This document shows positions 33,043 to 39,535 of a DNA stretch of 40,569 nucleotides, piece by piece. The DNA comes from SYAN01 sp964406345 (GTDB lineage: Bacteria > Actinomycetota > Actinomycetes > Nanopelagicales > Nanopelagicaceae): positions 1-40,569 of the forward strand of contig CAYORK010000010.1 of assembly GCA_964406345.1 (NCBI GenBank), in the 5' to 3' direction. The number at the start of each line of letters is the position of its first letter. The stretch's first letter is position 1. The notes beneath the pieces were generated by a model. The model searched no databases. It was not told the origin of the DNA and saw only the letters and a program-made list of their open reading frames with translations. Both the position numbers and the translations under genes were made by a program.

Positions 33043-33094
33043 ATCGGATGACGAGCACGGATAACAAGCACGGATGACAAGTCCGGATAACAAG
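33043..33094. repeat. 13-nt tandem repeat array, four units, upstream of the ABC exporter
   Basis: Units at 33043, 33056, 33069 and 33082 share the core CGGATRACRAG (R = A or G). It ends 20 bases before the ATPase start, so it covers its promoter region and could be an iterated binding site or a slippage product. Confidence 0.85.
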
Positions 33095-33114
33095 TAAGGT
33101 GATGTGAATATCAG

Positions 33115-34137
33115 ATGCCAAGTGTGATCGCAGAGAACTTGGTGAAGACCTATCTGACGAAGGGTCGCGCATCAAAGCGCGGCGAACGCAATCAAGTTCG
33201 CGCACTCGATGGTCTCTCACTTGAAGTCGAAGAAGGCACAGTGCTCGGACTCTTGGGTCCTAATGGTGCTGGCAAGACGACCACAGTCAGAGTACTCACC
33301 ACTCTTCTCACCCCAGACTCTGGCCGCGCTGAAGTCGCCGGCATCGATGTCATCAAGAATCCCAATGAAGTACGGAAAGTGATTGGTCTCTCCGGGCAGT
33401 ATGCAGCAGTCGATGAGACTCTCACCGGTTGGGATAACTTGGTGATGTTCGCACGACTGCATCGGATCTCTGCAGAAGGTGCGCGCAAGCGTGCAGAGGA
33501 GTTATTGGAACAATTCTCTTTGACCGATGCCGCAAAGCGTCCTATCAAGACATATTCCGGTGGAATGAGACGTCGACTCGATCTTGCTGCGACTTTGATC
33601 GTCCGCCCCAAAGTCCTCTTCCTCGACGAGCCGACCACGGGCCTTGATCCGCGCGGCCGCCAGGAGATGTGGTCGGTGATCAACTCTCTTGTCGATAGCG
33701 GTGTGACACTTCTCTTGACGACGCAATATCTAGAAGAGGCCGATCAACTGGCAGATCGGATCGCAGTGATCGACCATGGACGAGTCATCGCACAGGGAAG
33801 TGCCGATGAACTCAAGCGTCAGATCGGTGGAGAGCGACTAGAGATCGTGGTCGAACGGGAACATATCGAGGCAGTTCGTCGTATCGTCGAGGAGATCGCC
33901 GGCAATGTCCTCGTCGATGAGGACCTCCGACAGATCTCAGCGCCCGTGACTACAGGATCCAAGGCATTGATCGAAGCGGTCAAGGCGATGGATGATGCTG
34001 GTATCCATCCACTCGATCTTGGCCTCAAGCGCCCTTCCCTCGATGATGTCTTCCTCTCGCTTACTGGTCACGCGGCAGAGGATGACTCAAAGGATGAAGC
34101 GAAGACAGATTCTCGCGCAGGAAAGGAGCGGCGATGA
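33115..34137 (+). CDS. ABC exporter ATPase, DrrA/daunorubicin-resistance type (340 aa)
   Basis: Walker A LLGPNGAGKTTT at about 48-59, signature YSGGMRRRLDLAATL, Walker B VLFLDEPTTGLDPRGR and the DrrA-type C-terminal domain ending in the DDVFLSLTGHAAED motif. The family exports hydrophobic drugs or lipids with a six-helix permease (next gene, ATGA overlap). Residues 16-27 add a basic insertion (GRASKRGERN). The ribosome-binding site is weak (AAGG about 15 bases upstream). Forms a divergent efflux cluster with the two MFS genes. Confidence 0.92.
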   Translation: MPSVIAENLVKTYLTKGRASKRGERNQVRALDGLSLEVEEGTVLGLLGPNGAGKTTTVRVLTTLLTPDSGRAEVAGIDVIKNPNEVRKVIGLSGQYAAVDETLTGWDNLVMFARLHRISAEGARKRAEELLEQFSLTDAAKRPIKTYSGGMRRRLDLAATLIVRPKVLFLDEPTTGLDPRGRQEMWSVINSLVDSGVTLLLTTQYLEEADQLADRIAVIDHGRVIAQGSADELKRQIGGERLEIVVEREHIEAVRRIVEEIAGNVLVDEDLRQISAPVTTGSKALIEAVKAMDDAGIHPLDLGLKRPSLDDVFLSLTGHAAEDDSKDEAKTDSRAGKERR

Positions 34138-34900
34138 GCTCAGCCATCAATGCTGTCAACGATTCACTGATCATCATGAAACGCCAACTCCTCCAGTTCG
34201 TCCGTATCCCTGAGGTGTTGATCGTCTCGATTCTGCAACCGGTGATGTTCGTGCTTCTCTTCCGCTATGTCTTTGGAGGGTCGATCTCCACTGGACTTCC
34301 TGGCGTCGACTATGTCCAACTCTTGATGCCAGGGATCTTCGTTCAGACCGTTGCCTTCACTCTTGCTGGAACTGCAGTCGGCTTGGCACAAGATATGGAG
34401 AAGGGCCTGATCGATCGATTCAGGTCGTTACCGATCTCTCGCTCTGCCGTCGTCGTAGGTCGCGCCCTCGGCGATTCCGCGCTCAATGTCGTCGTACTCG
34501 TAGTGATGGGTCTGACTGGGTTCTTGGTCGGATGGCGACCAACCTCGTCCATCCTCTCCATCATCGGCGGATTCCTCTTCCTTCTCCTCTTCGGCTTCGC
34601 AATGTCATGGATCGGAGTGATCATCGGTCTTTCGGTCCGTGAAGCACGGGTTGCAAACGCACTCGTCTTCTTCGCAGTCTTTCCGTTGACCTTCTTATCG
34701 AATGCCTTCGCTCCGACGACGGGTATGCCGAAGGCGCTTCAATATTTTGCGGAGTGGAATCCGGTCTCTACGATGGTGGCGGCATGTCGCGAACTCTTTG
34801 GATTGACCAACATCTTCGGCGTGACTGCGGATTCGTTACCAGCACAAGAGCCGATCCTGATGTCTCTCTTCTACATGGTGCTCTTGATGGCGATCTTCAT
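34134..34900 (+). CDS. ABC-2 type permease, DrrB type, truncated by assembly gap (255+ aa visible)
   Basis: Partner membrane subunit of the upstream ATPase. About five of six ABC-2 helices are visible: FRYVFGGSISTGLPGVDYVQ, then GIFVQTVAFTLAGTAVGLAQDMEKGLIDRFRSLP split across the coupling region, LVFFAVFPLTFLSNAFAP and FAEWNPVSTMVAACRELFG. The sequence runs into Ns within the last helix, so only the final few dozen residues are likely missing. The family length of about 260-290 agrees. Any stop read beyond the gap is meaningless because the gap length is a placeholder. Confidence 0.88.
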
Positions 34901-35000
34901 NNNNNNNNNNNNNNNNNNNNNNNNNNNNNNNNNNNNNNNNNNNNNNNNNNNNNNNNNNNNNNNNNNNNNNNNNNNNNNNNNNNNNNNNNNNNNNNNNNNN
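34901..35000. other. assembly gap (100 N)
   Basis: Exactly 100 undetermined bases, the usual scaffolding placeholder. It hides the end of the ABC permease and any gene between it and greA. Confidence 0.98.
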
Positions 35001-35043
35001 TCTCGCTAGATTCGCACGAGATTCTCGCTAGACAAGTAGCGAG
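35001..35043. repeat. gap-adjacent direct repeat and hairpin
   Basis: TCTCGCTAGA occurs at 35001-35010 and 35023-35032 (period 22). The second copy starts a perfect 7-bp hairpin CTCGCTA / TAGCGAG (35024-35043). The array begins at the gap edge, so more copies may lie inside it. Confidence 0.7.
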
Positions 35044-35061
35044 GGCCTCAGGCTTCAGGCC
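35044..35061 (-). terminator. possible greA terminator hairpin
   Basis: A GGCCT / AGGCC stem with an 8-base loop starts right at the greA stop codon, followed by the second hairpin at 35024-35043. No T tract, so termination is uncertain. Confidence 0.35.
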
Positions 35062-35547
35062 TTAGGCGAAGGGTTCTGCTTCGAGGATCGCGACCTTGAT
35101 CTCGCGACCATTAGGCGCCGTGTAGGTGACGCTCTCGCCGACCTTTGCTCCCATGATCGCAGCGCCCAACGGTGACTTCTCGCTGTAGACATCGAGGTCT
35201 GTAGTGGCGATCTCTCGGGATCCGAGAAGGAATTTCATCTCATCACCACCGATATCGACGGTGACTTTCATTCCGAGACCAACGACTCCAGATTCACTTG
35301 CCGGTGGAGTACCGATGATCGCGTGCTCGAGCATGTGGCGTAGTTGCCTGATTCGCGCCTCGATCTTGCCTTGCTCTTCACGAGCGGCGTGATAGCCACC
35401 GTTCTCCTTGAGGTCACCTTCAGCGCGCGCTGCTTCGATTCGCTTGACGATATCTGTACGCGCAGGGCCTTCGAGGTGAGCTAGCTCAGCGGCAAGACGG
35501 TCTGCTGCCTCTTGGGTCAACCAGGTCTGCGTCGGCTCTCGGCTCAT
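35062..35547 (-). CDS. greA: transcription elongation factor GreA (161 aa)
   Basis: Rescues backtracked RNA polymerase by stimulating transcript cleavage. An N-terminal antiparallel coiled coil with GDLKENGGYHAAREEQGK (about 47-64) carries the acidic tip residues at its loop. The C-terminal FKBP-like domain includes SPLGAAIMGAKVGE and the final IKVAILEAEPFA. ATG 35547 follows a minus-strand TAAGTT box at 8 bases (leaderless). Next to DUF4307, as usual in actinobacteria. Confidence 0.95.
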   Translation of the reverse strand: MSREPTQTWLTQEAADRLAAELAHLEGPARTDIVKRIEAARAEGDLKENGGYHAAREEQGKIEARIRQLRHMLEHAIIGTPPASESGVVGLGMKVTVDIGGDEMKFLLGSREIATTDLDVYSEKSPLGAAIMGAKVGESVTYTAPNGREIKVAILEAEPFA

Positions 35548-35555
35548 AAGGGCGT

Positions 35556-35561
35556 AACTTA
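35556..35561 (-). promoter_or_regulatory. -10 box TAAGTT for greA (leaderless)
   Basis: Minus-strand TAAGTT ends 8 bases before the greA ATG at 35547. Confidence 0.4.
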
Positions 35562-35586
35562 CTGCAGGTTGTGATCGAGAATTAAG

Positions 35587-35997
35587 TCAGCGGGAGTCGC
35601 ATCCGACCACATCGGCATTGACCGCGCGGATCCTGGTGGGAATTGTCCGAGTCTGCGTCTGGCTCAAGGGCGCATCGTTGGCCTTGAACTCATCCATGAC
35701 CTCGCCGACGACATTCTTCTCGAAATCTCGTGCCACCAAGGTACAGAAGACTTCGAGACCGGCGACGTTTCGCTCGAGAAGGTATGTGACCTCGATCTTC
35801 GTCGGATCTACCACCTTGAATGCGAGCAATTCATGTCGAATCGATGGTTGAGAGTGATATCCCGCACTCCATAACAACCAAGGAATTCCAATCAGCGCAA
35901 CGATCGCCGCGGGGAACTTCCATCGTGCAGCGGTGCGATGATCTTTGCCATACCTCGCGATCAAGTAGGCATCTTGGTCACTCACTGGTCGCTTCAT
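35587..35997 (-). CDS. DUF4307 membrane protein (136 aa)
   Basis: A short basic N-terminus with the family-typical AYLIARYG motif, one membrane helix (about 29-46), then an extracytoplasmic beta-rich domain with a Cys pair (C86 region and the C-terminal VVGCDS). This is the actinobacterial DUF4307 family, commonly near greA. ATG 35997 sits 8 bases after a minus-strand TATAAC. Function unknown. Divergent from a 46-aa membrane protein gene. Confidence 0.82.
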   Translation of the reverse strand: MKRPVSDQDAYLIARYGKDHRTAARWKFPAAIVALIGIPWLLWSAGYHSQPSIRHELLAFKVVDPTKIEVTYLLERNVAGLEVFCTLVARDFEKNVVGEVMDEFKANDAPLSQTQTRTIPTRIRAVNADVVGCDSR

Positions 35998-36005
35998 CTG
36001 CGGCA

Positions 36006-36013
36006 GTTATACT
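36006..36013. promoter_or_regulatory. overlapping divergent -10 boxes for DUF4307 and the 46-aa gene
   Basis: GTTATACT reads TATACT (36008-36013) towards the 46-aa gene, 9 bases before its ATG, and TATAAC (36011-36006) towards DUF4307, 8 bases before its ATG. This is the second case here of one element apparently shared by two divergent starts. Confidence 0.45.
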
Positions 36014-36022
36014 CGCCTTACT

Positions 36023-36163
36023 ATGGAGGAGACAAGTTATGACCCCGGGATTGCCGGTTCCATCATCTTCTCTTCACTCACCGTCGCGGTGATCTTGCTG
36101 CTCATCTCCTTCTATCGACGGTACAAGAGACTGCAGCGACCACGTGACGGCCAAGGAGAATAG
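36023..36163 (+). CDS. small single-pass membrane protein (46 aa)
   Basis: ATG 36023 to TAG 36161-36163. A polar N-terminus (MEETSYDPG) leads to one hydrophobic helix (about residues 10-30) and a strongly basic tail (YRRYKRLQRPRDGQ). It has its own -10 box, and its end overlaps the SURF1 start by 20 bases, so the two are translationally linked. The position and topology suggest an accessory to cytochrome oxidase assembly or a small subunit, but no family is recognised. Confidence 0.65.
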   Translation: MEETSYDPGIAGSIIFSSLTVAVILLLISFYRRYKRLQRPRDGQGE

Positions 36164-36899
36164 AACCCTGCGAAGGACTCTGCAGGGGAACCTGGTCCGA
36201 ATAGGACAGGGACTCCTCGTGCTCATCGTGGCAACGACATTCTCGCTCCTTGCGCTCTGGCAGTGGGATCGAGCCAAAGGCCATCAAGAACTTGAAGCCG
36301 AGTTGAATCGCATCGCCACTTCAGCACCCGTCTCACTCACTTCGATCCATCGACCTCAGATCGCTCTTGATGGCGAGGATGCCAATCGAGTTGTCACCAC
36401 ATCGGGGCGCTATCTCGATGCTTATCTCGCTAAGGGACAAGTAGAAGGCGAGTACGAAGTCGCACTCCTTGAGGTGAAGGAGAGTGTTCCGAGAGCTGCG
36501 ATCCTCGTCGCCCGTGCCATCCTCAAAGATTCTGTGACGAGCGTTCCGATGGGGGAAGAGGTCGAACTCTTGGCACGACTCCTACCAAGTCAACGAGAGG
36601 ATCGAGACTTCGACTCTCGAATCAGCGGCGAGGGGCTCTCTAGGATCGATAGCGCTCTCTTGGTCGAACGTTTGCAAGGACAGGGTCTTGCTCTCTATGA
36701 CGGATACCTTCTTGTGCAGGACGAGAAGATCGATGGCGTGGAGAGCGACCTTGATCTGATCCCAGACTCGATCGCCGAGCCGACGATCCCTGGCTACTAC
36801 TGGCAGCATCTCTCCTATGTGGTGATCTGGTCCTTGATGGCCGTAATCACCCTCTATCTCCCCTTCTATCAACGGAAGAGAAATAGACTCGCCTCATGA
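36144..36899 (+). CDS. SURF1-family cytochrome c oxidase assembly protein (251 aa)
   Basis: Two membrane helices, at about 20-42 and near the C-terminus (VIWSLMAVITLYLPFY), bracket an extracytoplasmic domain, the SURF1/Shy1 architecture involved in heme a insertion into oxidase subunit I. The family motif after helix 1 is LALWQWDRAKGHQELEAEL, and GYYWQHLSYVVIW precedes helix 2. GTG 36144 is the likely start, inside the preceding small gene. CtaG at the left end of the window supports an aa3-type oxidase. ATGA overlap with the next gene. Confidence 0.87.
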   Translation: MTAKENRTLRRTLQGNLVRIGQGLLVLIVATTFSLLALWQWDRAKGHQELEAELNRIATSAPVSLTSIHRPQIALDGEDANRVVTTSGRYLDAYLAKGQVEGEYEVALLEVKESVPRAAILVARAILKDSVTSVPMGEEVELLARLLPSQREDRDFDSRISGEGLSRIDSALLVERLQGQGLALYDGYLLVQDEKIDGVESDLDLIPDSIAEPTIPGYYWQHLSYVVIWSLMAVITLYLPFYQRKRNRLAS

Positions 36900-37195
36900 A
36901 AGGCGTGACAAAGAGATTTCGCTTCATGGCGGTGCTGGCCGGGATCATGTCGATCCTCCTTTGGTTCGTCGAGTTGCCGGTGGTCTATCTCCTCGACGCC
37001 CCTGAGCTTGAGGCCAAGGTGAAGTGGATTCCTTACGTCCACGGTTACGTCTACGCCTTCTATGTCTTGACTGCAATCCACTACGCAGCGCGATCACGAT
37101 GGAGCGTGCCACGCATGTTGGCGCTCATCCTCGCGGGAACTTTGCCGATCGCCTCCTTCATCGCAGAGCGTCGGATTGCCAAGGGAGCCAGTTAG
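36896..37195 (+). CDS. DUF3817 membrane protein (99 aa)
   Basis: Three membrane helices (about 9-32, 45-64, 71-90) with the family segment WIPYVHGYVYAFYVLTAIHY. DUF3817 proteins are small actinobacterial/bacterial integral membrane proteins of unknown function, frequently near cytochrome oxidase assembly genes. Starts with an ATGA overlap on SURF1, so it belongs to the same operon. Confidence 0.83.
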   Translation: MKGVTKRFRFMAVLAGIMSILLWFVELPVVYLLDAPELEAKVKWIPYVHGYVYAFYVLTAIHYAARSRWSVPRMLALILAGTLPIASFIAERRIAKGAS

Positions 37196-37345
37196 CTAAG
37201 GGCGAGAAGGCCCATGATCACTTCACACACTGTTCACCTCGCGTGAGAGTGGTTTCGGCGTGGCAACCAAAACTCGGTGCCGAGACCTCCTACCTTTTCC
37301 TTGTGATCGGTCAGGTCGCTTGATCTGTACATCGCGAGGGAGACT

Positions 37346-38659
37346 TTGACAACAGAAACTCGCATCACCTACATCCTTGATACAAGTGTGCTCTTGGCAG
37401 ATCCTGGTGCCATCTATCGATTCGCTGAACATCGCGTAGTGATCCCCATCGCCGTCATCGGTGAGTTAGAGAGTAAGCGCGACCATCCGGAGTTGGGTTA
37501 CTTCGCCCGTACAGCGCTCCGTTCACTCGATGATCTGAGAGTGAGATACGGAAGACTCGATGAGGCGCTTGCCCTCAACGACCTTGGTGGCACCCTCTCG
37601 GTCGAGCTCAATCATGCTGATCCAGCGACGCTGCCGAGTGGACTTAGCCGCGATGGAACGAACGATTCCAGGATCCTGGCAGTCGCACGCAATCTCGCCA
37701 ATGAAGGTCAACGCGTGGTCTTGGTGAGCAAGGACCTACCTCTCCGAGTCAAAGCATCATCTGTCGGTGTCGAAGCAGAGGAGTATCGAGCTGAGCTAGC
37801 ACCGAGTTCCGGATGGACTGGAATGGAAGAGCTCAGCGTCGCCGGCTCTCTCATCGATGCGCTCTACAAGGAAGAGAAGGTCAGTTGTGACGAGGTGAAG
37901 GATCTTCCGTGCCATACCGGCGTGGTCCTCCACTCCGAGAAGGGATCGGCTCTCGCTCGCGTCACCGCAGATAAGCGATTGACCTTGGTCCGCGGCGATC
38001 GGAATGCATTCGGACTCCACGGTCGAAGCGCCGAGCAACGGGTCGCACTTGATCTCCTCCTCGACAACGAGGTAGGGATCGTCTCCCTCGGCGGCAGGGC
38101 TGGAACCGGAAAGTCAGCGCTCGCCCTCTCTGCAGGTCTTGAAGCGGTGATGGAACGTGGTCTTCACAAGAAGGTCGTGGTCTTCCGACCGCTCTATCCC
38201 GTTGGCGGACAGGAACTTGGCTACTTGCCCGGAAGCGAGGGGGAGAAGATGTCTCCCTGGGCGCAGGCGGTCTTCGACACCTTGGGAGCCCTTGTCACTC
38301 CTCATGTCATCGAGGAGATCATGGATCGAGGGCTGATCGAAGTCCTGCCACTCACCCACATCCGAGGGCGATCTCTCCATGATGCCTTCGTCATCGTCGA
38401 CGAGGCTCAGTCCCTTGAGCGAGGCGTGCTCCTCACTGTCCTTTCCCGTATCGGCCAGGGCTCGAGAGTCGTCCTCACTCACGACGTCGCCCAGCGGGAT
38501 AACCTCAGGGTCGGTCGCCATGATGGTGTCGTTGCCGTGGTCGAGTCCCTCAAGGGTCATCCGCTCTTCGCCCACATCACCTTGACGAGAAGTGAGCGCT
38601 CACCGATTGCTGCCCTCGTCACTGAGATGCTCGAGGATCCGATCCAAAGGGCGATCTGA
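37346..38659 (+). CDS. PIN-PhoH fusion ATPase, PhoH2 type (437 aa)
   Basis: The N-terminal PIN nuclease-like domain (about 8-140) has YILDTSVLLADP, the acidic ELESKRDH and a third acidic patch (TNDSRILAVA). The C-terminal PhoH ATPase (about 225-437) has Walker A GRAGTGKSALAL (about 250) and Walker B AFVIVDEAQSL (about 349), plus RGRSL and the Arg-finger region HDVAQRDN. PhoH2 proteins have been described as RNA helicase/ribonucleases. Start is TTG 37346 with GAGGGAG 4 bases upstream. Monocistronic, with a 150-bp upstream spacer in which no confident promoter is seen. Confidence 0.92.
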   Translation: MTTETRITYILDTSVLLADPGAIYRFAEHRVVIPIAVIGELESKRDHPELGYFARTALRSLDDLRVRYGRLDEALALNDLGGTLSVELNHADPATLPSGLSRDGTNDSRILAVARNLANEGQRVVLVSKDLPLRVKASSVGVEAEEYRAELAPSSGWTGMEELSVAGSLIDALYKEEKVSCDEVKDLPCHTGVVLHSEKGSALARVTADKRLTLVRGDRNAFGLHGRSAEQRVALDLLLDNEVGIVSLGGRAGTGKSALALSAGLEAVMERGLHKKVVVFRPLYPVGGQELGYLPGSEGEKMSPWAQAVFDTLGALVTPHVIEEIMDRGLIEVLPLTHIRGRSLHDAFVIVDEAQSLERGVLLTVLSRIGQGSRVVLTHDVAQRDNLRVGRHDGVVAVVESLKGHPLFAHITLTRSERSPIAALVTEMLEDPIQRAI

Positions 38660-38775
38660 ACCCTCGCAAAATCCCACAGCGACAAATCGGGCTTTTTGGA
38701 CTTCTCCCGGTCTGACCTGCGGTTTTCTTTACTCACAAGATCTTCTCACCAAATTTCATCCCCAACCAAGCCCTG

Positions 38776-38805
38776 TTGGGTTTGCGATGACCCATCACCT
38801 AAGTC
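38776..38805 (+). promoter_or_regulatory. candidate promoter of the transglycosylase gene
   Basis: TTGGGT (38776-38781), an 18-base spacer, and TAAGTC (38800-38805). Transcription from about 38812 would give a structured leader of about 140 nt. Confidence 0.35.
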
Positions 38806-38819
38806 ACCCTAAAGCCCTT

Positions 38820-38922
38820 CCCGTTAGCTGATTCCCCTGGTTTGAGACTTGGATCGAGATCCTGGTCCCGAGTTCAGGGAGATGCGGCGCGGGGTGAATT
38901 ACACCGGTGAGATTCTCCGGTG
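38820..38922 (+). promoter_or_regulatory. c-di-AMP (ydaO/yuaA)-like riboswitch candidate, segments in permuted order
   Basis: Seen: CCCGTTAGCTGATTCCCC at 38820-38837, a stem-loop at 38846-38867, AGGGAGAT at 38877-38884, GGGGTGAAT at 38891-38899 and a stem-loop at 38902-38922. From memory of the ydaO/yuaA consensus, AAUC, hairpin, GGGGAACC, GGGGUGAAU and hairpin come in this order, whereas CCCGACAGCU lies at the 3' end; here its match lies at the 5' end. In actinobacteria this riboswitch class typically controls cell-wall lytic enzymes, as the downstream gene is. Confidence 0.4.
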
Positions 38923-38953
38923 GTTGAAGAGCCAAGGTGAGGAGCAAGAGACC

Positions 38954-39535
38954 ATGCGTTTTAGTCATCGTCGACCTGCCGTCCTTGCCGCCTTCGTTCT
39001 CCTCTTCCTCCACGGGACCGAGCCTTCTTACGCATCGGTGACGATGCGGGTGGGTGTAGATCTCTACCTCGAAGCTTCGGACCGAACGTCGGCCGCGGAC
39101 CCACGTTTGACCGCACCAGAACTGACATTGCCGGCCCTCATGGCATTCGTCGATTCCAAGGCGGGGGTCAAGTCCTCCGACCTGCAGGCAGTCTCACTCC
39201 TTGCCCGCGAGATCTTCAAGGCGAAGAGTCCCAAAGGTGCAAGGGCAGCTGGCAAGGCGATGGCGAAGGAGCGATACGGCTGGGGTAGTTACCAGTTCGG
39301 ATGTCTCAACACTCTTTGGACCAGAGAAAGCAATTGGAATTTCCGGGCCCGAAACCCACGGACCGGCGCCTATGGGATCCCACAGGCCCTTCCTGCCGCG
39401 AAGATGGTGATCCGCGGTGAGGATTGGCGCACCAATCCTCTGACCCAGATCTCATGGGGACTGCATTACATCGACGTCCGTTACGAGACGCCGTGCAAGG
39501 CGCTTCGTAAGTTCCAGCGCTCGCGCTACTACTAG
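38954..39535 (+). CDS. secreted lysozyme-like/transglycosylase domain protein (193 aa)
   Basis: The signal peptide (residues 1-27) has a basic start MRFSHRRP, hydrophobic core LAAFVLLFL and cleavage near SYA. A linker of about 80 residues precedes the C-terminal catalytic domain (about 110-193): WGSYQFGCLNTLWTRESNW (probable catalytic Glu in TRESNW), NPRTGAYGIPQALPAAKM, NPLTQISWGLHYIDVRY. This is the actinobacterial SLT/RPF-like lysozyme fold that cleaves peptidoglycan glycan strands. Start ATG 38954 has GGTGAGGAG upstream and begins the signal peptide; the upstream open frame is leader. It may cover a role of the rpf gene missing elsewhere (inference). Confidence 0.85.
   Translation: MRFSHRRPAVLAAFVLLFLHGTEPSYASVTMRVGVDLYLEASDRTSAADPRLTAPELTLPALMAFVDSKAGVKSSDLQAVSLLAREIFKAKSPKGARAAGKAMAKERYGWGSYQFGCLNTLWTRESNWNFRARNPRTGAYGIPQALPAAKMVIRGEDWRTNPLTQISWGLHYIDVRYETPCKALRKFQRSRYY

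Larger units (their letters stand above)
38660..38953 (+). other. 294-bp intergenic leader region before the transglycosylase gene
   Basis: Gene-free. The first 110 bases are pyrimidine-rich with no strong terminator. A candidate promoter (38776-38805) is followed by a GC-rich segment with two hairpins: a 9-bp stem with one mismatch at 38846-38867 (loop CGAG) and a 6-bp stem CACCGG/CCGGTG at 38902-38922. See the riboswitch-like entry. Confidence 0.7.

Noticed and set aside
33043..33094. CRISPR array
   Set aside because: Units are contiguous 13-mers without spacers and no cas genes are present.
32966..33220. Long N-terminal extension of the DHA2 transporter (605 residues)
   Set aside because: It would cover the 13-nt repeats and the ABC promoter and has no family similarity; only the last few codons before ATG 32911 look coding.
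34134..35009. Permease frame bridged across the Ns to a stop at 35007
   Set aside because: The gap length is arbitrary, so frame continuity is accidental.
37273..37284. Hairpin CTCGG-TG-CCGAG upstream of the PhoH gene
   Set aside because: A two-base loop and only five pairs, with no context for an operator or terminator.
38660..38740. Rho-independent terminator of the PhoH gene
   Set aside because: A T run follows CGGGC near 38690, but no stable stem precedes it.
38849..38953. Extended transglycosylase reading frame
   Set aside because: No valid start codon and it would place residues before a perfect signal peptide; the region has RNA structure instead.
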